DNA from: Kitasatospora aureofaciens
GTDB taxonomy: Bacteria > Actinomycetota > Actinomycetes > Streptomycetales > Streptomycetaceae
Assembly: GCF_019192735.1 (NCBI RefSeq)
Contig: NZ_JAHTKP010000040.1
Coordinates: 1 to 64,000 of the forward strand
Reading direction: 5' to 3'
DNA: 64,000 nucleotides
The position numbers and the translations under genes were made by a program. The notes under the pieces were generated by a model that did no database searches, was not told the origin of the DNA, and worked only from the letters and a program-made list of their open reading frames with translations. Positions 41,323 to 49,929 of this stretch are shown here, one piece after another. Position 1 is the first letter of the stretch. The number at the start of each line of letters is the position of its first letter.

Positions 41323-42389
41323 GCCCAGCCTCCCTGCCTGGTCCTGGTCCGGCGCAGCAGCCAGAAGAAGAACGGGCTGCCGATCAGCGCGGTGAGCACG
41401 CCGAGCGGCAGTTCGGCCGGTTCGGCCACGGTCCGTGCCGCGAGATCCCCGGCGACGAGGACCAGCGCCCCGCCGAGCGCGGAGGCGGGCAGCAGGAACC
41501 GGTGGCCCGGCCCGGCCACCATCCGCAGCAGGTGCGGGACGACCAGCCCGACGAAGCCGATGATGCCGCTGACCGCGACGGCCGCGGCGGTGAGCAGCGC
41601 GACCACGGTGATCAGCACCAGCCGCATCCGCTCGACGTCCACCCCGAGGTGGCGGGCCGGGCGCTCGCCGAGCGCGAGCAGATCCAGCCGGCGGGCGTAC
41701 AGCGGCGCGACGGCCAGGCCGGCCGCCGCGAACGGCAGGACGGCGAGCACCTTGCCCCAGGTGGCCTGGGCGAGCGAGCCGAGCTGCCAGAAGGTGACCT
41801 GGCTGATCGCGGCGGAGTCGGCGGTGAAGAGGAAGATGCCGATCAGCGCGCCGCAGAAGGCGTTCACCGCGACCCCGGTGAGGATCAGCGTGACCACCTC
41901 GGTGCGCCCGCCGGAGCGGGACATCGCGTACACCGCGAAGACCGTCAGCAGGCCGGCGGCGAAGGCGAAGGCGGTGACCGTCCAGCTGCCGAGGGCGTCG
42001 AGGCCGAGCACGATGCAGGCCACCGCGCCGACCGCGCCGCCGGACGAGACGCCGATCACGGCGGGCTCGGCGAGCGGGTTGCCGAACACGCCTTGCATCA
42101 GCGCCCCGGCGCAGCCCAGCGAGCCGCCGACCAGCAGGGCGAGGACGACCCGGGGCAGCCGGACGTTCCACAGCACCGACTCGGGCACCCGGTCCAGGGC
42201 GTGCCCGCCGAGGCCGGCCCGGTGGGCGGCGGAGGCGAGCAGGTCGCCGAGCGGGATGCGGTAGGCGCCGATACCGGCCGCGAGCAGCGCGCAGAGCACG
42301 AGGGCGGCCGTGAGCCCGGCGGTGATCAGCGTGGTGCGGTTGCGCACCTTGGGCAGCCGTACGGCCTTCTCCCGTACGGCGGTGCTCAC
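41319..42389 (-). CDS. hmuU: Heme ABC transporter permease
   Basis: A 356-residue FecCD-type permease with about ten membrane segments. RLPRVVLALLVGGSLGCAGALMQGVFGNPLAEPAVIGVSSGGAVGAV and SGIIGFVGLVVPHLLRMVAGPGHR are family signatures; the second contains the helix pair that docks on the ATPase. GTG 42389 overlaps the hmuT stop by 4 nt, and its own stop overlaps hmuV by 4 nt, a tightly coupled operon. Confidence 0.94.
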   Translation of the reverse strand: MSTAVREKAVRLPKVRNRTTLITAGLTAALVLCALLAAGIGAYRIPLGDLLASAAHRAGLGGHALDRVPESVLWNVRLPRVVLALLVGGSLGCAGALMQGVFGNPLAEPAVIGVSSGGAVGAVACIVLGLDALGSWTVTAFAFAAGLLTVFAVYAMSRSGGRTEVVTLILTGVAVNAFCGALIGIFLFTADSAAISQVTFWQLGSLAQATWGKVLAVLPFAAAGLAVAPLYARRLDLLALGERPARHLGVDVERMRLVLITVVALLTAAAVAVSGIIGFVGLVVPHLLRMVAGPGHRFLLPASALGGALVLVAGDLAARTVAEPAELPLGVLTALIGSPFFFWLLRRTRTRQGGWA

Positions 42390-43414
42390 TTGGCGTCCGC
42401 CGGGTAGAGCTGCTCGGCGATCTCGCGCAGCACCTGCGGGGTGCGCGGGCCGTAGCTGAGCAGCTGGCCGTCCTCGACGGAGACGATCCGGCGGTCGAGC
42501 CCGGCCGGGGTCTGCGCGACGCCGGGCAGCTTGAGCAGGCCGTCGACGCCGCCGACCGAGTCCAGGCCCTTGCTCATCACCAGGATCGCGTCGGGGGCGG
42601 CCTTGACCAGGGCCTCGCTGGTGAGCGGGGTGAAGTCGCCGGTGAGCCCGGCGGCCTTGCCGGCGTCCTCGCCGCCGACCGCCTCGATCAGCGAGGTGGC
42701 GCCGGAGGCCGGGCCGCCGAGGAGGTAGACGGAGGCGCTGCCGCGCAGGTAGAGGAAGGCGACCTTGGGGTGGCGGCCGGTGGCCGGCAGGGCGGCCCTG
42801 GCCGCGCCGATCCGCTGCTCGGTGCGCTCCTTCAACTGCCGTCCGGCGTCCGGGACTCCGAGGGCGGCGGCGACGGCGTCGATGCGCGGGCCGACGTCGG
42901 CGAGCTGCTTGGCGTCGTCCAGGACGAGCAGCGGGACGCCGGCCGCGCGGATCTGCGCGACGGCCTCGGCCGGGCCGGTCGAGCGGTCGGCGAGGACGAC
43001 GGTGGGGTGCAGCGAGAGCACGCCCTCGGCGGAGACGTCGTGGGCCTGGGTGATCACCGGCAGCGCGGCGGCCTGCCGGAAGGTGGTGGAGACGTCCCGG
43101 GCGACGACCCTGGGGCCGAGGCCGAGGCTGAAGACGAGCTCGGCGAGGCTGCCGTTGAGCGGGATGATCCGGTCGGCGCTGGTGACGGTGATCTGGCGGC
43201 CGTCGGCGGAGACGGCGGTGGCCGGGAGTTGCGGGGTCGGCTCGGTGGGCAGCGGTTCGACCGCGTCGGGGGCGCGGGAGGGGCCCGCCGCGGCTGCTCC
43301 GTCGGACCCGGTGGCCGGGCCGCAGGCGGTCAGGGCGAGCAGCAGGCCGAGGGCGAGCAGCAGGAGGGCGGGCCCGCGGGCCGCTCGGGATCGGATCGTA
43401 CTGCTGCTCAACAT
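42386..43414 (-). CDS. hmuT: Heme-binding lipoprotein of the heme ABC transporter
   Basis: A 342-residue lipoprotein receptor. Signal peptide ends in LTAC with lipidated C31. The class III binding-protein fold is seen (DRIIPLNGSLAELVFSLGLGPRVVARDVSTTFR.., HPTVVLADRSTGPAEAVAQIRAAGVPLLVLDDA). Heme ligands are presumably a His/Tyr pair as in other HmuT proteins; I did not assign them. ATG 43414 follows GAAGGG. First gene of hmuTUV; an iron box lies 76 nt upstream, shared with the divergent HtaA gene. Confidence 0.93.
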   Translation of the reverse strand: MLSSSTIRSRAARGPALLLLALGLLLALTACGPATGSDGAAAAGPSRAPDAVEPLPTEPTPQLPATAVSADGRQITVTSADRIIPLNGSLAELVFSLGLGPRVVARDVSTTFRQAAALPVITQAHDVSAEGVLSLHPTVVLADRSTGPAEAVAQIRAAGVPLLVLDDAKQLADVGPRIDAVAAALGVPDAGRQLKERTEQRIGAARAALPATGRHPKVAFLYLRGSASVYLLGGPASGATSLIEAVGGEDAGKAAGLTGDFTPLTSEALVKAAPDAILVMSKGLDSVGGVDGLLKLPGVAQTPAGLDRRIVSVEDGQLLSYGPRTPQVLREIAEQLYPADAK

Positions 43415-43489
43415 GCTTCCCTTCGCTGGGAGTTGTCGCCGCCTCGGCCCGGGTGGGGAAGGCGGCCGACGGGGACTCTTGACTCATAT

Positions 43490-43508
43490 ATTAGGTTAGC
43501 CTTACCTG
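43490..43508. promoter_or_regulatory. Iron box (DtxR/DmdR operator) between hmuT and the HtaA genes
   Basis: ttaggttagccttacctga matches the DtxR/IdeR/DmdR consensus TTAGGTTAGSCTAACCTAA at 17 of 19 positions. It lies between the divergent hmuT and HtaA genes, so iron-loaded DmdR should repress both. Confidence 0.92.
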
Positions 43509-43585
43509 AGTTTCGCAAGAGGGTCGGTGCTCCGCCGCGCCCTCCCCTTGCCGTGTCCCGATGTCGTGCCGAGGAGTGATCCGCC

Positions 43586-45070
43586 GTGCCCCTGCCCCAC
43601 CGGCTCCGCCGCCTGGCCGCCGCCCTGGTGGCCGCCCTCGCCGCCCTGCTGGCGGTGGGCCTGTCGCCCGGCCCGGCGGCGGCTGCGGAGGGCAGGGTGT
43701 CCGGCGGGCGGCTCGACTGGGGCGTCAAACAGTCCTTCCTGACGTACGTCACCGGGCCGATCGCCAAGGGGAGTTGGGCGCTGACCGGGGGTGCGGCCAC
43801 GGTCGGCGGCAGTACCTTCCGGTTCCACTCCGCGAACGGCACGTACGACCCGGCGACCGGCGCGCTGACCGCTGCCTTCTCAGGCGGGGTCCGCTTCACC
43901 GGGCACCAGGAGAACGGCGCCGACGCGCTCGACCTGAGCCTCGGCCGGGTCACCTTCCGGGCCGTCCAGGGCGGCGCGGCCGGGCTCTACGCGGACGTCA
44001 GCAGCAAGTCCAGGGAGACCGGCCAGGTCAGCAGCGCGAGCCAGGCCAAGCTGGCCGACCTCTCGCTGGCCGGCGTCGACCTGCGCGGCGCGGCCGGCAC
44101 CCTGACGCTGAGCAGTGTGCCGGCCACCCTGACCGACGCCGGGGCGAAGGCCTTCGGCGGCTTCTACGCCGCCGGGACGGCCCTCGACCCGCTCGCACTC
44201 TCGGTCAACCTGCCTGCCGCGCAGCCGACTTCGGCCACACCAACGTCCAGCGCGGCGCCCTCTGTCGAGCCGGCCCCGACCGCCGCGCTGGCGGCCCCGG
44301 CCCCCGCGCGGACCGAGTTCGGCAACGGCGCCCTCGACTGGGGCGTGCGCCGCACCTTCCGCGACTACGTCACCGGCGCCATCGCCCAGGGCCGTTGGGA
44401 GCTCGGCGCCGGGGCCGCGGACGGCGGTGCGTTCTTCCGCTGGACCCCGGCCAAGGGCACGTACGACCCGGCGAGCGGCGACCTCACCGCCGCCTTCACC
44501 GGCACCGTACGCTTCACCGGCCTGCGCACCGGCGGGAGTTACGGCCTGGACCTCACCCTTGCCAACCCCGGCGTCACCGTGGCCGGCGGGCGGGGCCGGC
44601 TGGTCGCGGACGTCTCCGGCCGGACCCCGGACGGCGCCGGCCGGCAGCTCACCGGCGCCGAGCTGGCCGTCTTCGACCCGGTCGGCCTCAAGCCCGAGGG
44701 CGGTCTGCTGAAGGCCGTCGAGCTGCCGTTGAAGCTCACCGAGACGGGCGCCAGGGCGTTCGGCGGCCTCTACCCGGCCGGCACCGAGATGGACCCGCTG
44801 AGCTTCGCCGTCACCCTCGACCCGGCCGCCGCGCTGCCCCCGCTGCCGGACATCGGCAGCGCCCCGGCCGCCGCGTCGAGCCCGAGCGGGACCCCGTCCG
44901 CCGAGCCGGTCGCCGCGTCCTCGCCGGATTCCTCTGAGTCCTCGGACTCGTCGGGCGTCCCGGTGTCGGCCGTGGCAGGCGGCGCGGTGCTGGTGGCCGC
45001 GCTGGCCGCGACGGGCGGGCTGCTCGTCCGGCGCCGCCGCGCTGCCCCCGCTGCCGGGTCCGACGCCTGA
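43586..45070 (+). CDS. Two-domain HtaA-type heme-binding surface protein, first copy
   Basis: A 494-residue exported protein with signal peptide (to about AAAAEG), two HtaA domains (about 35-215 and 245-425), a Ser/Pro-rich stalk and a C-terminal membrane anchor followed by RRRR. Each domain starts with LDWGV..(S/T)FxxYVTG, the Tyr being the expected axial heme ligand. Domain 1 has FTGH (H107), the usual pocket His; domain 2 has FTGL (L313) instead. GTG 43586 follows GAGGAG. Divergent from hmuT across an iron box; likely passes heme to HmuT. Confidence 0.9.
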   Translation: MPLPHRLRRLAAALVAALAALLAVGLSPGPAAAAEGRVSGGRLDWGVKQSFLTYVTGPIAKGSWALTGGAATVGGSTFRFHSANGTYDPATGALTAAFSGGVRFTGHQENGADALDLSLGRVTFRAVQGGAAGLYADVSSKSRETGQVSSASQAKLADLSLAGVDLRGAAGTLTLSSVPATLTDAGAKAFGGFYAAGTALDPLALSVNLPAAQPTSATPTSSAAPSVEPAPTAALAAPAPARTEFGNGALDWGVRRTFRDYVTGAIAQGRWELGAGAADGGAFFRWTPAKGTYDPASGDLTAAFTGTVRFTGLRTGGSYGLDLTLANPGVTVAGGRGRLVADVSGRTPDGAGRQLTGAELAVFDPVGLKPEGGLLKAVELPLKLTETGARAFGGLYPAGTEMDPLSFAVTLDPAAALPPLPDIGSAPAAASSPSGTPSAEPVAASSPDSSESSDSSGVPVSAVAGGAVLVAALAATGGLLVRRRRAAPAAGSDA

Positions 45071-45125
45071 CGTCGGCGGCCGTCCCCCTCACCCTTTCCC
45101 GCCTCCCCCGAATGGAGTAACCACC

Positions 45126-46745
45126 ATGTCCCGCAACCGCATCCGGCTGGCCGCCCTGCCCGCCCTGGCCGCCGCCACCGCCGGCGTCGGCCTGACCGCC
45201 CTCGGCGCCCCCGCGCTGGCCTTCGGCGCGGGCGGCCCGGGCAGCGTCACGTACGACACCGGCGCGCTGGACTGGGGCGTGAAGAGCAGCTTCCGCAGCT
45301 ACGTCACCGGACCGGCCTCCCAGGGCGGTGCCGTCGAACTGACCGGCGGCGCGACGACCAACGCCGACGGCACGTTCCACTTCGGCCTGGCGAGCGCGAA
45401 GTACGACCTGACGACGCACGCGCTGAGCTCGTCCTTCGCCGGCGGGGTCCGCTTCACCGCCCACCACGGCGCGTTGGACATCGCGCTCAGCGACCTGAGG
45501 ATCACCACTTCGGGGACCACCGGCACGCTCACCGCCGACACCGCGTCCAAGGAGTCGATGGGCGCCACCGAGATCACCCGACGGGACGACGTGCCGCTGG
45601 TGACGTTCACCGTCGGGCGGGACACCACCAACGGGTCGGCCACGGCCGCCAGGCTGACCGAGCAGGGGGCCAAGGCGTTCGCCGGCTTCTACCAGGCCAG
45701 GACGGAGATGGACCCGCTGTCGCTGCTGCTGAAGCAGAGCGCTTCGACGCCGTCCCCGACCGCCTCGCCCTCGGCCGCCTCCTCGGCGTCGGCCACGTCC
45801 ACGGTCACGCCCACCGTCACGGCCTCGGCGAGCGCGACGACAACCCCCACCGGCTCGCCGTCCGCCACGCAGTCCCCGTCCGCGAGTGCCACCGCCACCG
45901 CAACCGCAACCGCAACCGCGACGCCCACCGCCTCCCCGACCGGGACGGCCACCCCCACGCCCACCGGTACCGGCCGGCTCGCCGTCGTGAACGGCACCCT
46001 CGACTGGACCGTCAAGGAGAGCTTCCGCACGTACCTCGCCGGCCCGATGGCCGCCGGCAAGGTCGAGTTCGGCGGTGGCGCGGCCGACTACCGCTTCGGT
46101 GGCGCCACCGGCAGCTACAACACCGCCGACCACTCGGTCGCGGCCGGCTTCAACGGCTCGGTCCGCTTCCTCGGCCACCCCGGCAAGGACGGCTACGCGC
46201 TCGACACCACGCTCTCCGAGCTGGGCCTGACGATCGACCGCGGCGGCGCCTTCCTGACCGCCGACGTGAACGGCAAGTCCCCCGACGGCAAGGCGACTTC
46301 GCTGAGCGGCGCACGGATCGCCAAGCTCGACCTGCCCAAGTCCGGTCTGGCGCCGGTCAACGGCGTGGTGACGCTCTCCGCCGTCCCGGCCACGCTCACC
46401 GCCGAGGGCGTGCCGGTGTTCTCCAACTACCCGGAGGGCACGGCCCTCGACCCGGTCAGCATCACGCTGGCCTTCGACAGGAACGCCCAGCTGCCGACCG
46501 CCCCGCCGGTCGGCGGGACGACCACCGGCGGCTCCAACGCGGCCGTGGGCGGCCAGGGTTCGGGTGCCGGCCCGGTCGGCGGCGCCTCGCTGACGACCTC
46601 CGGCCCGGGCGGCACCAGCGGTGTGCTGGCCGCGACCGGCTTCGGGGCCCCGGTGGTCCCGCTGCTGGCCACCGCCGCCGGTCTGCTGCTGGTCGGCGGC
46701 AGCGCCACCGCGCTGGTCCGCAACCGGCGCGGCGCGCAGTCCTGA
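45126..46745 (+). CDS. Two-domain HtaA-type heme-binding protein, second copy, sortase-anchored
   Basis: A 539-residue exported protein. Signal peptide to about ALAFG, HtaA domain 1 (about 38-200), a Ser/Thr/Ala/Pro-rich stalk (about 205-285), HtaA domain 2 (about 287-460) and a C-terminal sorting signal: LAATG at 501-505, hydrophobic segment, RNRRGAQS. LAxTG is the motif of class E sortases. Both domains keep the Tyr (SFRSYVTG, SFRTYLAG) and the pocket His (FTAH, FLGH). ATG 45126 follows GGAGT; 55 nt after the first HtaA gene, so one operon under the iron box. Confidence 0.92.
   Translation: MSRNRIRLAALPALAAATAGVGLTALGAPALAFGAGGPGSVTYDTGALDWGVKSSFRSYVTGPASQGGAVELTGGATTNADGTFHFGLASAKYDLTTHALSSSFAGGVRFTAHHGALDIALSDLRITTSGTTGTLTADTASKESMGATEITRRDDVPLVTFTVGRDTTNGSATAARLTEQGAKAFAGFYQARTEMDPLSLLLKQSASTPSPTASPSAASSASATSTVTPTVTASASATTTPTGSPSATQSPSASATATATATATATPTASPTGTATPTPTGTGRLAVVNGTLDWTVKESFRTYLAGPMAAGKVEFGGGAADYRFGGATGSYNTADHSVAAGFNGSVRFLGHPGKDGYALDTTLSELGLTIDRGGAFLTADVNGKSPDGKATSLSGARIAKLDLPKSGLAPVNGVVTLSAVPATLTAEGVPVFSNYPEGTALDPVSITLAFDRNAQLPTAPPVGGTTTGGSNAAVGGQGSGAGPVGGASLTTSGPGGTSGVLAATGFGAPVVPLLATAAGLLLVGGSATALVRNRRGAQS
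45889..45924 (+). repeat. Short repeats (accgca) in the Thr/Ala-rich stalk
   Basis: The unit accgcaaccgca / accgccaccgca is repeated several times, encoding alternating Thr-Ala in the linker between the two HtaA domains of the second protein. Such stalks span the wall and may be O-glycosylated. Confidence 0.75.
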
Positions 46746-46765
46746 AGCACCCCCGGGACGCGCGG

Positions 46766-46798
46766 CGGCCCCGGCGAGCACCCTGCTCGCCGGGGCCG
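46766..46798. terminator. Terminator between the HtaA operon and heme oxygenase
   Basis: cggccccggcgagca (46766-46780) and tgctcgccggggccg (46784-46798) form a 15-bp perfect stem with a 3-nt loop, 'ttcc' on the plus side. It lies between convergent genes and can serve both. Confidence 0.85.
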
Positions 46799-46814
46799 TT
46801 CCATCGGGAACCGG

Positions 46815-47483
46815 CTACGCGCTCAGCGGGTAGCGCGCGTCCAGGTCGCGGAAGACCGCCCCGTTGAGGACGAAGGCGCGCTTGCACTCCTCGACCACCC
46901 GGCGGCGCTCCATCTCGTCCATCGCCAGCCCGGCCGCGTCCAGCTTCTCCCGGTACGCGCGCTTGAAGGCGGCCGGGTTCCCGACCTCCTCGAAGACGTA
47001 GAACCGCACGCCGTCGCCCTTGCGCTCGAAGCCCCAGGTCCTCTCGGCCACACCGCGGATGATCTGCCCGCCGGACAGGTCGCCCAGGTAGCGGGTGTAG
47101 TGGTGTGCGAGGTACCCGCCCGGCCACTCGGCGGCCAGCGCCTCCACCCGCGCGACGTACGCGGCAGTGGCCGGCAGCGGCGCCAGCCCGTCCCGCCAGT
47201 CCGGCCCGCGCAGGTGCGCCAGGTCGGCCTCGATGGCGGCGGTGCGCAGCAGCGCCCGGTCGATGAACGGCCCGGCCAGCGGGTGCTCCGCCAGCTGCTC
47301 CGCCCGGGCCTCCAGCGCCCGGTAGACGTACCAGAGTTGGCCGGTGAGGTCGGCGTAGGCCTCGATCCCGAGCCGCCCGTCGAGCAGGTGGCTCATGAAC
47401 GAGGAGTGTTCCGCGGCCGCGTGCTCCTCGCTGCTCGCGGTGCGGAGCACGGTGGAGAACGGGACGGGCTCGGGCGTGGGCAT
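46815..47483 (-). CDS. hmuO: Heme oxygenase (biliverdin-producing)
   Basis: A 222-residue HmuO-type oxygenase that opens heme to biliverdin, CO and iron. The proximal His is in SSEEHAAAEHSSFM and the distal helix is YTRYLGDLSGGQIIRGV with the flexible glycines; FYVFEEVGNPAAFKRAYR is also typical. ATG 47483 has GGAGG 7 nt upstream. A perfect-looking iron box lies 35 nt upstream, so it should be induced by iron lack together with heme uptake. Confidence 0.96.
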   Translation of the reverse strand: MPTPEPVPFSTVLRTASSEEHAAAEHSSFMSHLLDGRLGIEAYADLTGQLWYVYRALEARAEQLAEHPLAGPFIDRALLRTAAIEADLAHLRGPDWRDGLAPLPATAAYVARVEALAAEWPGGYLAHHYTRYLGDLSGGQIIRGVAERTWGFERKGDGVRFYVFEEVGNPAAFKRAYREKLDAAGLAMDEMERRRVVEECKRAFVLNGAVFRDLDARYPLSA

Positions 47484-47517
47484 GCGGCCTCCAGGGATCG
47501 GATTCGGCGCCGACGAT

Positions 47518-47536
47518 TTTGGTTAGCCTAACCTAA
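47518..47536 (-). promoter_or_regulatory. Iron box (DtxR/DmdR operator) of the heme oxygenase gene
   Basis: tttggttagcctaacctaa matches the consensus TTAGGTTAGSCTAACCTAA at 18 of 19 positions and is nearly palindromic. It ends 35 nt before the hmuO ATG, within the expected promoter. Confidence 0.93.
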
Positions 47537-47600
47537 TCTCACGTCTTGCCGGCAGCCTGTCGGCAAAACCCACTCTCCGCCCGAACCCCGGAAACGGCAA

Positions 47601-47637
47601 AGGCCGGGGCCGCGGACGAATCCGCGAACCCCGGCCT
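47601..47637 (-). terminator. Terminator of the pyrophosphatase gene
   Basis: aggccgggg (47601-47609) pairs with ccccggcct (47629-47637) and an inner cgcgga/tccgcg stem closes a cgaa tetraloop. On the minus strand it lies 57 nt after the ppa stop, with 'ttgccgttt' following. Confidence 0.75.
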
Positions 47638-47693
47638 CCGGCTGCCCCGACCTACCTCGAACTGTCCTGATCGAACGAGATCGGAACGACGGC

Positions 47694-48185
47694 TCAGTGA
47701 CCGCCCTGCTCCGCCAGACGCTTGATCGAAGCGGTGACCTCGGCCTCGGCCTCGGCGCGGCCGACCCAGTTGGCGCCCTCGACGGACTTGCCCGGCTCCA
47801 GGTCCTTGTAGACCTCGAAGAAGTGCTGGATCTCCAGGCGGTCGAACTCCGACACGTGGTGGATGTCCCGCAGGTGCTCCCAGCGCGGGTCGGTCGCCGG
47901 GACGCACAGCAGCTTGTCGTCGCCGCCGGCCTCGTCGGTCATCTGGAACATGCCGATCGCGCGGCACTTGATCAGGCAGCCGGGGAAGGTCGGCTCGTCC
48001 AGGATCACCAGCGCGTCCAGCGGGTCGCCGTCCTCGCCGAGCGTGCCCTCGACGTAGCCGTAGTCGGCCGGGTAACGGGTCGAGGTGAAGAGCATCCGGT
48101 CGAGCCGCAGACGGCCGGTCTCGTGGTCGACCTCGTACTTGTTACGAGAGCCCTTCGGGATTTCGATAAGGACGTCGAATTCCAA
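47694..48185 (-). CDS. ppa: Inorganic pyrophosphatase (family I)
   Basis: A 163-residue soluble pyrophosphatase. Family I residues are all present: EIPKGSRNKYEVD, RYPADYGYVEGTLGEDGDPLDALVI with the metal-binding DxDPxD, and KCRAIGMFQMTDEAGGDDK. TTG 48185 is the start: it follows GGAGG at 5 nt and gives the usual family N-terminus EFDVLIEIPKG. Divergent from dacB (76 nt). Confidence 0.95.
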   Translation of the reverse strand: MEFDVLIEIPKGSRNKYEVDHETGRLRLDRMLFTSTRYPADYGYVEGTLGEDGDPLDALVILDEPTFPGCLIKCRAIGMFQMTDEAGGDDKLLCVPATDPRWEHLRDIHHVSEFDRLEIQHFFEVYKDLEPGKSVEGANWVGRAEAEAEVTASIKRLAEQGGH

Positions 48186-48261
48186 CGGTTCCTCCAAGGT
48201 AGGGACTGACAGAATCCAAGTGTCTCCTACGGGAGTGAGTGCTCGGGAAAGGGGCCGGTCG

Positions 48262-49929
48262 GTGGGAGCTGGGGTGGGGGCGGGGCGCCGCCGCAGGGGG
48301 ACGGCCGCCGGGCTGTTCGGCGCGGCACTGCTGATGGCCGGAACGGTGCTGACCTCGGGCGGAGCGTATGCGCAGCCGTCCCCGCCCCCGGGCGGACACA
48401 GCGCCGGGCCCGGGGAGGACGACGGCCGGGAGGGCGACAAGAAGGGCGACCACGGCAAGGGGGGCCAAGACGCCGGGGACCGCGGGAAGGGGGACCACGG
48501 GAACGGCAAGCGCTCCGGCGACGACGGGAGCCGGCACCCGGCCGACCCGGGCGCCTCCTCCGGGCCCACGGGTGCCGGTGGTGCTGCTGGGGCCGCTGGT
48601 GGCGCGTCCGCGCCGAGCGGCAGTGGGTCTCCCGTCGCCCGGCCGGCCCCCGCGGCCGCCACCGTCCTGGCCTCCGTCGACGCCGGCCCCGCCGCCGGAC
48701 TGCCCACCACCCAGGGGCTCCAGCAGGCGCTCGCCGCGGCGCTCGCCGACAAGAACCTCGGCACCGTCACGTTCGCCGTCGCGGACGCCGCCGGCGACCA
48801 ACTCCTGTACGGCTCGGGGGAGAACACCCCGGCCACCCCCGCCTCCACCACCAAACTCGCCACCTCCATCGCGGCCCTCTCGCTGATCCCCGGCGACACC
48901 CGGCTGACCACCCGGGTGGTCAAGGGCGCGAATCCCGGCGAGATCACCCTCGTGGGTGGCGGCGACCCGACGCTCACCGCGCTGCCCGCCGACCAGGTGC
49001 AGATCGGCGGCCTCCCCGCCGACGCCGACACCACCCCCGCCTCGCTCGACGCGCTCGCCCGGCAGACCGCCGCCGCCCTGAAGGCCGCCGGCACCACGAC
49101 GGTCAAGCTCGACTACGACCTGTCCCTGTACGCGGGCAACCCTCAGCACAAGAACTACGACGCGGCGAACATCCCGCTGGTCGTCCCGCTGATGATCGAC
49201 GAGGGCAAGATCGACCCGAAGAGCCGCGAGGATGCGCCGGCCCGTGTCGCCGACCCGGCCGGCGCGGCCGCCGACGGCTTCGCCGCCCTGCTCAAGGCCC
49301 AGGGCATCACCGTCGACGGCAAGGCCAAGCTCGCCGCCGCGCCGGCCGCCGCAACCGCGCCGGTCCTCGGCCGGGTCGACTCGCCGACCATCGCCCGGCT
49401 GGTCGAGCGGCTGCTCACCACCTCCGACAACACCCTCGCCGAGGCGATCGCGCGTCAGGCAGCCCTCGCCGCCCACCAGCCCGCCGGCTTCGAGGGCGCC
49501 GCCACCGCGGTGAAGCAGGAACTCACCCGGCTCGGCGTGCCGATGGCCGGCGTGGTCCTCAACGACGGCAGCGGCCTGCACCCCGACAACGCGATCCCGC
49601 CGGCCGTCCTGGTCCAACTCCTCGCCCTGGCCGCCTCCGACCAGCACCCCACCCTGCGCCCGGTCCTCACCGGCCTCCCCATCGCGGGCTTCACCGGCAC
49701 CCTCGGCAAACGCTTCGGCACCGGCTCGGGCGCGGCCGACGCGGCGGGCCTGGTCCGCGCCAAGACCGGCACCCGCCGCGGCGTCAACACCCTCGCCGGC
49801 ACCGTCGTCGACGCCGACGGCCGCCTCCTCACCTTCGCCGTGATGACCCGCACCGACGCCGACGCCGACGCCGCTCGCGCCGCCATGGACCGTATCGTCG
49901 CCCGCCTGACCACCTGCGGCTGCCACTGA
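48262..49929 (+). CDS. dacB: D-alanyl-D-alanine carboxypeptidase/endopeptidase, PBP4 type
   Basis: A 555-residue exported peptidase of family S13. Order: signal peptide (to about AYAQP), a ~60-residue Gly/Asp/Lys-rich linker, the transpeptidase fold split by the S13 insertion. Motifs: STTK (nucleophile Ser) in TPASTTKLATS, SDN in TTSDNTLAEAI and KTGT in VRAKTGTRRGV. It trims or cleaves peptidoglycan cross-links. GTG 48262 is preferred for GAAAGGGG at 7 nt; GTG 48235 is in frame. Confidence 0.92.
   Translation: MGAGVGAGRRRRGTAAGLFGAALLMAGTVLTSGGAYAQPSPPPGGHSAGPGEDDGREGDKKGDHGKGGQDAGDRGKGDHGNGKRSGDDGSRHPADPGASSGPTGAGGAAGAAGGASAPSGSGSPVARPAPAAATVLASVDAGPAAGLPTTQGLQQALAAALADKNLGTVTFAVADAAGDQLLYGSGENTPATPASTTKLATSIAALSLIPGDTRLTTRVVKGANPGEITLVGGGDPTLTALPADQVQIGGLPADADTTPASLDALARQTAAALKAAGTTTVKLDYDLSLYAGNPQHKNYDAANIPLVVPLMIDEGKIDPKSREDAPARVADPAGAAADGFAALLKAQGITVDGKAKLAAAPAAATAPVLGRVDSPTIARLVERLLTTSDNTLAEAIARQAALAAHQPAGFEGAATAVKQELTRLGVPMAGVVLNDGSGLHPDNAIPPAVLVQLLALAASDQHPTLRPVLTGLPIAGFTGTLGKRFGTGSGAADAAGLVRAKTGTRRGVNTLAGTVVDADGRLLTFAVMTRTDADADAARAAMDRIVARLTTCGCH

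Noticed and set aside
43586..46745. The two HtaA genes as one split or frameshifted gene
   Set aside because: Each has its own signal peptide, two complete domains, C-terminal anchor and ribosome binding site.
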